A stretch of DNA of 34,495 nt from an uncultured Bacilli bacterium (GCA_944363785.1 CALVVF010000014.1:1-34495), one strand, 5' to 3'; shown: positions 17,023 through 25,885, counted from the stretch's first letter. The notes: generated by a model from the letters alone, not told the origin. Translations and numbers: made by a program.

Positions 17023-19296
17023 TTACTCTTCGTCATCCAATTTTACAAGTACTTCACGTGGTTTACTACCATTAGCAGGACCGATAATTCCTCTTTCTTC
17101 TAATAAATCGATACATCTAGCTGCACGGTTATAACCTAAACGAAATCTTCGTTGTAGAAGAGAAGCACTTGCTTTACCTGTCGTAATTACAAATTCGACA
17201 ATCTCATTATATAAAGGATCATCGTACTCTTCAGGTGCGTCCCTTACTTCTTCCATACTTGGATTATCGTTATTACTACTTTCTCCTAAGTTCATGAAAC
17301 GTTCATCGTATTGGGCTTTTTGTTGAGCAACTGTATAATCGACGATTTTTTGTAAATCTTCGTCGGAAACAAAGGCACCTTGAACCCTTACTGGAGCATT
17401 TTCTCCCATCGGTAAGAATAACATATCCCCTTTACCAAGTAATTTTTCTGCTCCCGTTGCGTCCAAAATCGTTCTAGAATCGATACTACTAGAAACGGCA
17501 AAGGAAATACGAGATGGGATGTTGGCTTTAACTACTCCGGTAATGACATCCGTCGAAGGTCTTTGCGTCGCAACGATCAAGTGGATACCAGCTGCACGTG
17601 CCATCTGAGTAATTCTCATGATAGAGTCTTCTACTTCCTTACTAGCTACCAACATCAAGTCAGCAAGTTCATCGACGATAACGACAATATAGAACATATG
17701 AGGAATTTTCTCCTCTTCACTTCTTCCTTCGTTTTGTTTATCGACCCATTCGTTATAAGTAGCGATATTTTTAACCCCTTTATCACTGAAAATATCGTAT
17801 CTGTCTTCCATTTCCCGAACAATTCGTTTTAAGGCATCACTTGCCTTCTTAGGATCTGTGACAACCGGAATTAACAAATGAGGAATTCCGTTATACATAC
17901 TAAGTTCAACTTTTTTCGGATCGACAAGAACCAATTTAACTTCAGTAGGTTTCGTTCTCATCAAAATAGAGGCAATCATACAGTTGATACAAACAGATTT
18001 ACCACTACCTGTCGAACCGGCTACAAGTAAGTGGGGAGTCTTATCAATTTCACAGAAAATACTATTTCCCATAATGTTTTTCCCAAGGGCAACCAACAAT
18101 TTACTCTTTTGTTTATTGGCAGGAACAGACTCTAAGATTTCTCGTAAGCCCACAGCTGTTATCGTATCATTCGCAAGTTCAATTCCTACTGTTGATTTAC
18201 CTGGGATCGGCGCTTGAATACGAACATCTTTTTTCGCAAGAGCTAAAGAAATTTCTCGACTCAAACTGAGTATTTTATTTACTTTCGTCCCTGAAGATAT
18301 TTCCAATTCATACTGAGTAACACTAGGACCAACATTAACTTCTACTACTTTGGCAATAATATTAAAATCTTTTAATACCTTTTCTAGTTTCATAATATTA
18401 TTTTCGATTACTTCATTACTATTCGTATTCTTGGTCTTCTTAGTTGGAGGAATCAAAGAAATTGGTGGAAGTTGATAGTGATAATTGGTATGATCTTGGA
18501 TCTTAACTGGTGCACTTTCTTCTCCTACAGTCGCCATTTCAGGATTAAGTTCTTTATTTTTCTCCTCTTCTTCTTTATGATCATCCTTAATCTTCGTCAA
18601 CTCGTCAATACTATGAATACGAATTTTATTATCCTCAGCTGGTACTTCTTTTAAGATGGAAGAATCATTGACAATTACGCCGGTATCTTCCAAACTAGGT
18701 TTTTTCTTTTTCTTACGGTGAAGTTTTTGGAATGGTTTTTTACATAGTCCAATCAAATCGACACCGGTCAATAAGACAATACTAAGTACGAGTAAGACAA
18801 CTGATACGATATAGGTTCCTTCAATCGCAAATAATTTATAAAAAATAATACTGAAAGTAGCCCCAATAATCCCTGCCCCTTTTAAGGTCAAAGGAGCTGC
18901 ATTCATAATATTAGAAAAGTTAGCTAATAGATTATCAATCGTCGCTTTAAATACAACCAAAATATCATTAGTGTTTTCTTTTACATAATTAATGTGTCCA
19001 AGTACCAAAAGACCAATAGCTAAAGCATATAGTCCCATAAATCTTCCTGTTGTGAAATCTGGAGTCTTTCGTTTATATACCATGTAACAGCCTACTATAA
19101 AAGTAAACAATAATAATACTTGATACCAAGTTCCAATTAAAAACATCGCAAAACTAGCCCCTATTTGACCAATAAAGCCAAGTGGAGTTGGAACGATACT
19201 TAAAATAGAAACGATAATTAATACGAGTCCAATCAGTTCATTCCAATGTTCAAATTTCTGTTTTGGACTTTCCTTTTTCTTTTTTCTTTTTGCCAT
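17023..19296 (-). CDS. ftsK: FtsK/SpoIIIE-family DNA translocase
   Basis: Membrane-anchored DNA pump that moves chromosomal DNA through the closing septum. Residues 1-20 are basic. Several membrane helices follow between about 22 and 185, then a charged linker (about 190-300). The motor domain has Walker A GSTGSGKS (K433), LVLVDPKKVEL (Walker B region) and the VATQRPS motif, followed by a C-terminal gamma winged helix (YNEIVEFVITTGKASASLLQ, then RRFRLGYNRAARCID) that reads SRS/KOPS polarity sequences. The 757 aa length is like SpoIIIE. ATG at 19296 follows GAGGTG by 6 bases; the in-frame GTG at 19305 lies within that ribosome-binding site. A TATAAT at 19330-19335 may be its -10. Being next to spoIIGA-sigE makes a sporulation role (SpoIIIE) plausible, but division FtsK cannot be excluded by sequence alone. 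Confidence 0.92.
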   Translation of the reverse strand: MAKRKKKKESPKQKFEHWNELIGLVLIIVSILSIVPTPLGFIGQIGASFAMFLIGTWYQVLLLFTFIVGCYMVYKRKTPDFTTGRFMGLYALAIGLLVLGHINYVKENTNDILVVFKATIDNLLANFSNIMNAAPLTLKGAGIIGATFSIIFYKLFAIEGTYIVSVVLLVLSIVLLTGVDLIGLCKKPFQKLHRKKKKKPSLEDTGVIVNDSSILKEVPAEDNKIRIHSIDELTKIKDDHKEEEEKNKELNPEMATVGEESAPVKIQDHTNYHYQLPPISLIPPTKKTKNTNSNEVIENNIMKLEKVLKDFNIIAKVVEVNVGPSVTQYELEISSGTKVNKILSLSREISLALAKKDVRIQAPIPGKSTVGIELANDTITAVGLREILESVPANKQKSKLLVALGKNIMGNSIFCEIDKTPHLLVAGSTGSGKSVCINCMIASILMRTKPTEVKLVLVDPKKVELSMYNGIPHLLIPVVTDPKKASDALKRIVREMEDRYDIFSDKGVKNIATYNEWVDKQNEGRSEEEKIPHMFYIVVIVDELADLMLVASKEVEDSIMRITQMARAAGIHLIVATQRPSTDVITGVVKANIPSRISFAVSSSIDSRTILDATGAEKLLGKGDMLFLPMGENAPVRVQGAFVSDEDLQKIVDYTVAQQKAQYDERFMNLGESSNNDNPSMEEVRDAPEEYDDPLYNEIVEFVITTGKASASLLQRRFRLGYNRAARCIDLLEERGIIGPANGSKPREVLVKLDDEE

Positions 19297-19387
19297 AATT
19301 AACACCTCGACCGATTCTTTTACATAACCATTATAGCGAGTTTTAAGAAAAAAAGAAAGAAGTTAATGACAGTTTCTAGAAAATCAG

Positions 19388-19412
19388 AAAAAAAGATAGA
19401 GATGAATCTATC
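19388..19412 (-). terminator. Terminator of spoIIGA-sigE
   Basis: On the minus strand GATAGA-TTCATC-TCTATC is followed by T7. It begins right after the sigE stop codon. Confidence 0.8.
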
Positions 19413-20114
19413 CTAGCATTTTACTAAATTTTTCAGTTTACGAATCACTTTTTTTTCAATCCTAGAAATGTAAGATTGACTAATGCCTAATAATTGAGCG
19501 ACATCTTTTTGGGTCATCTCTTTATGTCCCATTAATCCATAACGAAGCATGATAATTTCTTTATCTCTTTTTCCTAACTTATTGATCTCTTCCATGACTA
19601 AATTCTTTTCTGTTTCTCGTTCTAAGTCCCTTGTGACAATATCTGGATCCGTTCCCAAAATATCTTCTAGATGTAATTCATTTCCATCAGCATCAAGACT
19701 TAGTGATTCATCAAAACTAATCTCCGTTCGTACTTTTTTATTTTTTCGCAAATACATTAGAATTTCATTATCGATACAACGGGAAGCATAGGTAGCTAGT
19801 TTAATATTCTTATCCATCTGATAAGTCTTAATTCCTTTGATTAAACCAATTGTCCCAATACTTACTAAATCCTCTAAATCTACTTTTGTATTTTCATACT
19901 TTTTCGCTAAAAAAACAACTAATCGCAAATTATGTTCAATCAACTTATCACGGGCAAATAAATCCCCATCTTTAGCCATCACTAAATAATACTCTTCTTC
20001 TGCTTTCGATAAAGGTTCTGGTAAAATATCTGCCGATCCTACATAAAATAAAACATTAGTTTTCTGTAAAATACTTCCAAATAACAATAATATCCATAAC
20101 ATCTTTTTCTTCAT
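19413..20114 (-). CDS. sigE: Sporulation sigma factor pro-sigma-E
   Basis: Mother-cell sigma factor made as an inactive membrane-bound precursor. The first 30 or so residues are a pro-sequence with a hydrophobic run (MLWILLLFGS). The mature-type start FYVGSADILPEPLS then parallels YYIGGSEALPPPLS in B. subtilis. Region 2 contains NLRLVVFLAKKYENT and GTIGLIKGIKTY, with SRCIDNEILMYLRKNKKVR; region 4 ends TQKDVAQLLGISQSYISRIE. The length of 233 aa is close to 239 aa in B. subtilis. The neighbour spoIIGA, 76 bases upstream, encodes its protease and decides for SigE over SigK. The start is not certain: GGGAG abuts the first ATG, and a second in-frame ATG lies 12 bases on (20102). The longer form better matches the known basic MKK start. 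Confidence 0.93.
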   Translation of the reverse strand: MKKKMLWILLLFGSILQKTNVLFYVGSADILPEPLSKAEEEYYLVMAKDGDLFARDKLIEHNLRLVVFLAKKYENTKVDLEDLVSIGTIGLIKGIKTYQMDKNIKLATYASRCIDNEILMYLRKNKKVRTEISFDESLSLDADGNELHLEDILGTDPDIVTRDLERETEKNLVMEEINKLGKRDKEIIMLRYGLMGHKEMTQKDVAQLLGISQSYISRIEKKVIRKLKNLVKC

Positions 20115-20190
20115 CTCCCTTTCTTCATTTTATGTTTTCTCTTTCTATTATAGAAATAAGAATCATAGAAAAGTGTCGAAGGAATGAAAG

Positions 20191-20970
20191 TTAAAAAAGA
20201 TCACTGTGTAAAATGAGAGAAATACCCTCTATCTTAAATGATTCCTGAGAAAGGCCTATTAATACATTTTCTTTTTCAATCGTTTTATCAATAATGAGTT
20301 TTTCTACTACTATACAAGGAATAATTCCGGTATGATTAAGTCCTATATAGGGAGTATAAATCATCTTTGTATTTTTCTTGATCTTTAATTTTGGATCATA
20401 AAGTAATATAACTGGACGATGTTTATAGGGATCATATAATTTATTTCCGGTATCTAAGTAACCACTATAGCGATAGTGTTTATGTTGATAGATTAATTCT
20501 ACGGTGTGATAAGCAGAATAAGAAGTTTTAAAACTTTTTACTTGTTTTATATAACACCATATAATAATGGGACTTAATATTAGAAGTAGAAAGAAATTGA
20601 TACTAAAACCATTATGGAAAAAGATTAGTCCCTGATTCTGATAAGAAAATTCTAAATTCAAATAGTAAAGAAAACCACCTAGGAGAATACTGACAAAATA
20701 AAGATAAGCTAGATTAGTACCAAAGCTTTTTGGAGATTGATGCCCAAACGTTATTCTTACCATTAAAAAAGAGATGAGTACTTTTAGTAAAAATAACGTT
20801 ATGGTATTTAACGGTAAAAATAAAAAGAAAATACTTAAAGCCCCTACTAGACTTCCTAGGAGAATCGCTTTTAATTTTCGATTTCGTTTTAATACTAGAT
20901 TAACTGTTAATAATAATAAAAAGTCAAATCCAAAGTTCATAAAAAAAACTAGATCGAGATAAATTTTCAT
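20191..20970 (-). CDS. spoIIGA: Pro-sigma-E processing aspartic protease SpoIIGA
   Basis: Membrane aspartic protease that activates pro-sigma-E after the forespore signal. The N-terminus MKIYLDLVFFMNFGFDFLLL matches SpoIIGA closely. About five hydrophobic helices fill residues 1-140, followed by the protease domain with the catalytic motif YLDTGNKLYDP (D173; B. subtilis has IDSGNQLYDP with D183). RPVILLYDP and LIGLSQESFKIEG follow. At 259 aa it is about 50 residues shorter than the B. subtilis protein, with the loss mainly in the C-terminal half. The start ATG follows AGAGGTG. It is the first gene of spoIIGA-sigE. A Spo0A-box-like TGACGAG lies upstream (see its entry). Confidence 0.92.
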   Translation of the reverse strand: MKIYLDLVFFMNFGFDFLLLLTVNLVLKRNRKLKAILLGSLVGALSIFFLFLPLNTITLFLLKVLISFLMVRITFGHQSPKSFGTNLAYLYFVSILLGGFLYYLNLEFSYQNQGLIFFHNGFSINFFLLLILSPIIIWCYIKQVKSFKTSYSAYHTVELIYQHKHYRYSGYLDTGNKLYDPYKHRPVILLYDPKLKIKKNTKMIYTPYIGLNHTGIIPCIVVEKLIIDKTIEKENVLIGLSQESFKIEGISLILHSDLF

Positions 20971-21023
20971 TTTCTCACCTCTAGCTTTTTATATCATAAA
21001 ATTTTAGCAAAAATTGTTGTTTT

Positions 21024-21030
21024 CTCGTCA
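21024..21030 (-). promoter_or_regulatory. Possible Spo0A box upstream of spoIIGA
   Basis: TGACGAG on the minus strand matches 6 of 7 positions of the 0A box TGNCGAA. It lies about 37 bases upstream of TATAAA (20988-20993), a candidate -10, which puts it near -45, similar to where Spo0A binds the B. subtilis spoIIG promoter. One short match in AT-rich DNA is weak evidence. Confidence 0.3.
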
Positions 21031-21041
21031 TATAAAACAAG

Positions 21042-21067
21042 AAAAAAGATGCTTATTCAGCATCTTT
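21042..21067 (-). terminator. Terminator overlapping the end of rpmF
   Basis: On the minus strand AAAGATGC-TGAATAA-GCATCTTT is a perfect 8-bp stem followed by more T. The last three rpmF codons and its stop codon lie in the first arm and loop, so the terminator is embedded in the coding end. Confidence 0.85.
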
Positions 21068-21235
21068 ACTAACTACTTCTTTTCCTTTATAGAATCCACA
21101 ATTTGGGCAAGCTCTATGTGGGCGAATCATTTCACCACAATTTGTACATTTCGTTGTTCCAACTGCTGTTAAAGCATTGTGACTTCTTCTCATTCTCTTT
21201 CTTGTTTTTGATACTTTTCTGAATGGTACTGCCAT
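21053..21235 (-). CDS. rpmF: Ribosomal protein bL32 (zinc-binding form)
   Basis: Small protein of the 50S subunit, 60 aa. The start [20 protein letters not shown] is diagnostic. A zinc ribbon is present with C30/C33 and C43/C46 (CTNC, CPNC), the zinc-containing (C+) version. ATG at 21235 was chosen because GGAGTG lies 6 bases upstream and bL32 always begins MAVP; the in-frame GTG at 21244 lies in the ribosome-binding site. It follows yceD by 5 bases, the usual yceD-rpmF pairing. Confidence 0.98.
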   Translation of the reverse strand: MAVPFRKVSKTRKRMRRSHNALTAVGTTKCTNCGEMIRPHRACPNCGFYKGKEVVSKDAE

Positions 21236-21240
21236 AGTTA

Positions 21241-21702
21241 TCACTCCTCTCCCATCATTTTTTTTAAGTCATTAAAAGGATTATTGCTTCCCTTTAACTC
21301 TTCTTCTTTTACCAATTTCCAGCCGTCCCCTTGATATTTACTATAATCTTCTACTTTGGTAAACCTTAATGGGACTTCTAACATAATATTTTGCCATAAA
21401 ATCTCCGTAATATCAAGAGTATTTTTCATCTTTTCGCGATTTAATGGTATTTTTTCTTCTATTTCACTAGTAAAAGGATAATTTTCTACTTCTAAACTGA
21501 TCGAATCAGCTAACTTCATCACACCATTTACTTTTAGATTTAATGTGATATTTTCTTCATCGATCGTCAATATTCCTGTTGCTGTTATATCTTGTGAATC
21601 TTTTATGTCCGTATTTTGATAGTATTCTTTAGGAATTTCTACTTGTTTTTCGATATCTAGTTGTCTATTTCCATTTAGTAAAGAAGTTATATCGATTTCC
21701 AT
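21241..21702 (-). CDS. yceD: DUF177 family protein YceD (23S rRNA accumulation)
   Basis: DUF177/YceD protein, whose family supports 23S rRNA accumulation and is usually encoded directly before rpmF, as here. Visible features are an N-terminal [11 protein letters not shown], a central [20 protein letters not shown] beta-rich part, [11 protein letters not shown], and an acidic tail with [13 protein letters not shown]. The product is 153 aa from the ATG at 21702, which follows GGTGG; a longer in-frame start at 21720 (MSGGG) would include the ribosome-binding site. The zinc-ligand Cys found in some family members is not present. Identity rests on the overall pattern and on gene order. Confidence 0.85.
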   Translation of the reverse strand: MEIDITSLLNGNRQLDIEKQVEIPKEYYQNTDIKDSQDITATGILTIDEENITLNLKVNGVMKLADSISLEVENYPFTSEIEEKIPLNREKMKNTLDITEILWQNIMLEVPLRFTKVEDYSKYQGDGWKLVKEEELKGSNNPFNDLKKMMGEE

Positions 21703-21722
21703 ATTACCACCACCGCTCATTC

Positions 21723-21751
21723 ATTATACACTAAAAGTTGTTATTTTTCAA
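21723..21751 (-). promoter_or_regulatory. Promoter of yceD-rpmF
   Basis: On the minus strand TTGAAA (21746-21751), a 17-base spacer and TATAAT (21723-21728). A near-consensus sigma-A promoter, 20 bases before the yceD start. Confidence 0.8.
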
Positions 21752-21810
21752 ACTTTTTCTAGTCCTTTTTCCTTTTTTCGTGTATCATAATAGCTATTAG
21801 GAGGGATTTT

Positions 21811-22944
21811 ATGAAAAGTGTTGGTATTATTTGTGAATATAATCCATTTCATAATGGCCATCTTTATCATTTACAAAAGGTAAAAGAAATGTTTCCTAAC
21901 ATGCCTATCGTTTTAATTTTATCAGGAAACTTTACTCAACGGGGAATTCCTAGTATTTTAGATAAATGGGATAAAACCGAAATTGCCCTTCATTATGGAG
22001 TCGATCTCGTCGTGGAACTTCCCTTTTCTTTTGCGACACAGAGTGCCGATATTTTTGCTTATGGAGCTATTCGGCTATTAACGTTACTTCAAGTCGATTA
22101 TCTAGTATTTGGTAGTGAGAAAAACGATATTTCTTTTTTTCAACAATTACTTGATGTGGTTAATACAAAACAATATCATGAGTTAGTACGTAATTATCAA
22201 AAACAAGGCTGTAATTATCCTACGGCGCTTAATCATGCTCTTCATGAATTAAGTGGTCTTTCGCTATCGACGCCTAATGATCTATTAGGATTTAGTTATA
22301 TCAAGCAGATTCATGATCAACACTCCCCTATTATTCCTGTTACGATTCAACGAACCAATAACTTTCATGATACTGCTTTAAATCATCATATTTCTAGTGC
22401 GACAAGTATTCGAAAAGCATTGGAAAATCAAGAAGATATTCAGGATGATGTTCCTGCTTTTTGCTTAGCTTATTTAAAAAAGAAGAACTATACCATTCAA
22501 GATTTTTTCCCGTTCTTACAATATAAGTTGTACTCTTCTTCTCAATTAGGCACTTATCAAACCATAGATGAAGGAATTGAAAACCGAATTTTAAAAGTTC
22601 TTCCGTCTTCACATAGTTGGCAAGAATTAGTAACCAATACTAAAACAAAGCGCTATACTTATAATAAAATTAATCGTATGTTTGTTCATATTCTTTGTGA
22701 TTTTACGAAGGAGATTGCTTCTTCTACAAAAGACATAGAATATATTCGGATTTTAGGACTTAACCACCTAGGCCAAGCTTATCTACATCAAATAAAAAAA
22801 GAAGTTACTGTACCGATCATTACTAAATATTATAAAGACAAATGGGTAGGTTTAACTTTAGAGAGAAAGATAGACTTAATTTATTGTTCTATTTTAGGAA
22901 TCGATATAAAAAAAGATAGAATTAGAAGAGTCCCTAATAAATAA
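21811..22944 (+). CDS. tmcAL: tRNA(Met) cytidine acetate ligase TmcAL
   Basis: Makes ac4C at the wobble base C34 of elongator tRNA(Met), using acetate and ATP, as B. subtilis TmcAL (YlbM). The nucleotidyltransferase start GIICEYNPFHNGHLYHL carries the HxGH-like ATP motif (FHNGH). LSGNFTQRGIPSILDKW, VDLVVELPFSFATQSAD, SSATSIRKAL and NRMFVHILCDFTK are family stretches. The length is 377 aa against about 415 aa in B. subtilis. AGGAGG lies 8 bases before the ATG. It is divergent from yceD-rpmF and ends in a bidirectional terminator. In B. subtilis the same three genes (ylbM, ylbN, rpmF) are neighbours. Confidence 0.95.
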   Translation: MKSVGIICEYNPFHNGHLYHLQKVKEMFPNMPIVLILSGNFTQRGIPSILDKWDKTEIALHYGVDLVVELPFSFATQSADIFAYGAIRLLTLLQVDYLVFGSEKNDISFFQQLLDVVNTKQYHELVRNYQKQGCNYPTALNHALHELSGLSLSTPNDLLGFSYIKQIHDQHSPIIPVTIQRTNNFHDTALNHHISSATSIRKALENQEDIQDDVPAFCLAYLKKKNYTIQDFFPFLQYKLYSSSQLGTYQTIDEGIENRILKVLPSSHSWQELVTNTKTKRYTYNKINRMFVHILCDFTKEIASSTKDIEYIRILGLNHLGQAYLHQIKKEVTVPIITKYYKDKWVGLTLERKIDLIYCSILGIDIKKDRIRRVPNK

Positions 22945-22947
22945 TGA

Positions 22948-22980
22948 GAAAAACAAGATCAGTCAATTATCTTGTTTTTT
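22948..22980. terminator. Bidirectional terminator between tmcAL and the GNAT-like gene
   Basis: AAAACAAGAT pairs with ATCTTGTTTT around a 9-base loop, with T-runs on both strands. The stop codon of the leftward gene (22967) lies in the loop/arm. Confidence 0.85.
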
Positions 22981-23485
22981 CTTTGATTTTAGAATGTCCC
23001 AGGCGATAAATAGCTGTTTTTTCTTCTTTGGCAGAAGATAAGACAAAATGATTTTCTTCTAAAAAAGATTGCATGGGTTGATCGACATGAGATAGATGCA
23101 TTTCAATATCCGAATATAAATAAAGTGGAAATATATTCTCTTCTAACTGTTTCATTACTTTAGTCTTATTCTCTATTTGATCGTAATTAGGATCTAAGAC
23201 AAAGCTAAATACTAAAGGATATAAAATAACATCTTCTCTACTTGGTATTCCATAATAATAGTGTGGTAATGTAGTTAATTGAATTGAAGTAACACCAACT
23301 AACTTTTTATCTTGATAAATGCCATACCAGTCATGAGATAAACTGAGTAAGTCCAGTTGTTGATTATTGTTTTGATCTATTTCAGAAAAAGAATAATATC
23401 CTTTATCCCAACTGAGCATCTTTTTTACCACGGTTATATGGTCATCTCTTCCTAATACAATTTTTTTAATTGTTAACTTATCCAA
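22967..23485 (-). CDS. Putative GNAT-like N-acetyltransferase
   Basis: A small protein (172 aa) that looks like a GNAT fold but without a clean acetyl-CoA motif. It has DWYGIYQDKKLVGVTSIQL (strands 2-4 pattern), then LYPLVFSFVLDPNY (strand 4, usually before the CoA loop), and MQSFLEENHFVLSSAKEEKTAIYRLG at the end, like the C-terminal F-x-GF part of GNATs. The Q/RxxGxG/A loop is not seen where expected, so the CoA site is divergent or lost. The start is a TTG with AGGGTG five bases upstream; no ATG lies near. It sits alone between the pyk terminator and the tmcAL terminator. Substrate unknown. Confidence 0.55.
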   Translation of the reverse strand: MDKLTIKKIVLGRDDHITVVKKMLSWDKGYYSFSEIDQNNNQQLDLLSLSHDWYGIYQDKKLVGVTSIQLTTLPHYYYGIPSREDVILYPLVFSFVLDPNYDQIENKTKVMKQLEENIFPLYLYSDIEMHLSHVDQPMQSFLEENHFVLSSAKEEKTAIYRLGHSKIKEKTR

Positions 23486-23515
23486 ATTATCACCCTTTTA
23501 TTTTCATAATTGTAA

Positions 23516-23541
23516 AGAAAAAAGCCACTTATGTGACTTCT
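23516..23541 (-). terminator. Terminator of pyk
   Basis: On the minus strand AAGTCAC-ATAA-GTGGCTT (with one U-G pair) is followed by T6. It lies 10 bases after the pyk stop. Confidence 0.75.
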
Positions 23542-23549
23542 TTTTTATG

Positions 23550-24953
23550 CTATTCAACAATTTCTATCTTCATAAAATTAGTATGTGCATCTTTAGGGAA
23601 ACCACCTACAACGCTAATAATATCTCCTGCTTGTAATCCCATTAATTCTTTAGCAGCTTTTATTCCTTCTTGAACAATCTCATCTGTATCATTTCCAACA
23701 GGAACAATTTTCGTATAAACACCCCATTTAAGTGCTAAACTACGAGCTACTTTTGGATCAGTTACTGTAGCAACGATAAAGGAATTCGGTCTTAAAGAAG
23801 AAATATCTAAAGCTGTCTTTCCTGTTAAAGTTGATGCTACTACGGCTTTAACTGGTAATTCCATTGTCGAATCAACTGCACAACGAGCGATTGTATTATG
23901 AATTGCTGTTCCATTTAGTTTAAATTCACTTAAATTGTACTTAGCAATTTTTTCTGTCTTCTCACAAATTGAAGTCATCATTTGGATGGTTTCAACTGGG
24001 TAATTTCCAATTGTCGTTTCATCACTTGTCATGATTGCATCACATCCAGCTAAAACGGCATTAGCTACATCGGTTACTTCAGCATTAGTTGGACGAATAT
24101 TTGTTTTCATACTGTACATCATTTGAGTTGCCATAATAACCCCTTTACCATTAGCATGGCAAGCATCGATCATCATTTGTTGATATAATGGTAAGTTCTC
24201 TACTCCAGTTTCGATTCCTAAGTCACCACGAGCAACCATAATATAATCAGATTCTTCCACAATCTCTTGAAGGTTGTCCATTGCATATTGAGTTTCTACT
24301 TTAGAAATGATTGGCATATTTGGTTTACCAAATTCACTACATAAAGCTTTTACTGCACGAACATCTTCAGCTGAGTTAACGAAAGAAATCGCTAAATAAT
24401 CGCCATCCATATCACATGCATATTTGATATCTTCACGATCTTTTTCTGAAATATATGGAACATTTAATTTAACACCTGGAATACATACTCCACGTCTACT
24501 TTTAATCGTTCCTGAATTTTTAATTTCACAAGTAAGACCATCTTCTTCTTTAGAGATAACTGTTAGTTTATAGAAACCGTCATCTAAAAGAATCGTATTT
24601 CCTACTGGAATATCTTTTAAAATTCCTTTATAATTGAAAGAAATTCTATCCTTTGTTCCTAAGACATCTTCTTCAACAATGCGAATTATCTTTCCTGCTT
24701 CTAATTCAATTAAATCATTTTCGAAAGTACAAGTTCTAAGATCTGGTCCTTTCGTATCATAAAGAATGGCAATATTGGCTCCTAATTCTTTATTAGCACG
24801 TTTTACTAATTCTTCATCGATGTGTCTTTCTTCAAGTGTTGCATGAGAGAAATTGATACGTGCAACATTCATTCCAGCTTCTACTAATCCTTTGAACTTC
24901 TCCCAAGGTTGAGTAGCAGGTCCAATACTACAAATAATCTTTGTTTTCTTCAT
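23550..24953 (-). CDS. pyk: Pyruvate kinase
   Basis: Final step of glycolysis: phosphoenolpyruvate plus ADP to pyruvate plus ATP. Visible are the N-terminal KTKIICSIGPATQPWEK and VARINFSHATLEE, the active-site PIISKVETQ (catalytic Lys), the signature YIMVARGDLGIETGVENLP (Mg2+ Glu/Asp site), MATQMMYSM and the C-terminal allosteric-type domain to residue 467. The length is that of enterobacterial enzymes; the extra C-terminal PEP-utilizer-like domain of Bacillus pyruvate kinase is absent. ATG at 24953 follows AAAGGAG. It has its own near-consensus promoter at 24985-25013 and a terminator, so it is monocistronic. No phosphofructokinase gene is adjacent, unlike in many Firmicutes. Confidence 0.97.
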   Translation of the reverse strand: MKKTKIICSIGPATQPWEKFKGLVEAGMNVARINFSHATLEERHIDEELVKRANKELGANIAILYDTKGPDLRTCTFENDLIELEAGKIIRIVEEDVLGTKDRISFNYKGILKDIPVGNTILLDDGFYKLTVISKEEDGLTCEIKNSGTIKSRRGVCIPGVKLNVPYISEKDREDIKYACDMDGDYLAISFVNSAEDVRAVKALCSEFGKPNMPIISKVETQYAMDNLQEIVEESDYIMVARGDLGIETGVENLPLYQQMMIDACHANGKGVIMATQMMYSMKTNIRPTNAEVTDVANAVLAGCDAIMTSDETTIGNYPVETIQMMTSICEKTEKIAKYNLSEFKLNGTAIHNTIARCAVDSTMELPVKAVVASTLTGKTALDISSLRPNSFIVATVTDPKVARSLALKWGVYTKIVPVGNDTDEIVQEGIKAAKELMGLQAGDIISVVGGFPKDAHTNFMKIEIVE

Positions 24954-24984
24954 ATTTTTTTACTCCTTTCACTGCACAGGTTAA

Positions 24985-25013
24985 ATTCTATCATAATTTT
25001 TTGGCATTTTCAA
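24985..25013 (-). promoter_or_regulatory. Promoter of pyk
   Basis: On the minus strand TTGAAA (25008-25013), a 17-base spacer and TAGAAT (24985-24990), 31 bases before the pyk start. Confidence 0.75.
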
Positions 25014-25048
25014 TTTATTTCTTACTTTTCTTTAAGCTTTTCATCAAT

Positions 25049-25885
25049 TTAGCTTCTTTCTGTTTGCTTTTGGCAACTAGGACAATAATAAGTACCTCTA
25101 CCATTTACTTTGATTTTTACAATCTTTGTTCCACAATTAGGACATGGTTCTCCTACTTTAGTGTGTACATATAAATGGTTTTGGAAAAGTCCAGTTACCC
25201 CCTCTTCTGAAGTATAATTACGGATAGTTGTACCGCCTTCTTTAATTGCTTTATCTAAGGTGATCACTGTATTTCGAATAATGGCTGCTAACTCATCATC
25301 ATTTAAAAGACAAGCTGGGGTAAGAGGAAAAATATGTGATAAAAAGAGAATTTCATCATCATAGATATTTCCAATTCCCGTAATGATCGATTGATCTAAT
25401 AAAGCTGTTTTAATAGGAATTCTTTTCTTTTTTAAATGTTCTCTTAAATACTCTACTGTTAAATGTTTATCCCATGGTTCTAATCCTAACTCGGTAAAAG
25501 GAGGCATCGTTAGAATTTTATCCTTAGGAATTAATTTCATCCGTCCAAATTTTCTAACATCTTGAAAGTGAAGTTCTTCTTCGTCATCGATCGTAAAAAC
25601 AACATGATGATGTTTTTCTAAGGGAACTCCTCTTTCTCGGAAGAAGAATTTTCCTTCCATCCGTAGGTGAATAAGTAAATAGTCTTGATCTAAGGTAATT
25701 ACAATCCATTTGCCCCGGGTGGTAAACTCATGCATGGTTTGTCCTTTTATTCGAGTACTAAACTCTTTAACACTTGGGTAATCAATAATCGGTTCATAGT
25801 ACACATGACAAGCAGTAATTTTTCTATTCTTTAACCGCCGTTCTAACTTCTTAGTTACGGTAATTACTTCTGGTTTTTCTGGCAT
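25049..25885 (-). CDS. mutM: Formamidopyrimidine-DNA glycosylase MutM (Fpg)
   Basis: Base-excision repair enzyme that removes 8-oxoguanine and formamidopyrimidines and nicks the abasic site. The catalytic N-terminus is MPEKPEV (P2 nucleophile, E3, E6; Leu is usual where Lys4 is here). TTRGKWIVI holds the conserved Lys (K58). A helix-two-turn-helix DNA site follows (LLDQSIITGIGNIYDDEILF), and the C-terminal zinc finger is CPNC...CPSC. The length of 278 aa is normal. GGAGG lies before the ATG. It is about 70 bases downstream of polA, the same order as in B. subtilis (polA-mutM), with no terminator visible between them, so cotranscription is likely. Confidence 0.96.
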   Translation of the reverse strand: MPEKPEVITVTKKLERRLKNRKITACHVYYEPIIDYPSVKEFSTRIKGQTMHEFTTRGKWIVITLDQDYLLIHLRMEGKFFFRERGVPLEKHHHVVFTIDDEEELHFQDVRKFGRMKLIPKDKILTMPPFTELGLEPWDKHLTVEYLREHLKKKRIPIKTALLDQSIITGIGNIYDDEILFLSHIFPLTPACLLNDDELAAIIRNTVITLDKAIKEGGTTIRNYTSEEGVTGLFQNHLYVHTKVGEPCPNCGTKIVKIKVNGRGTYYCPSCQKQTERS

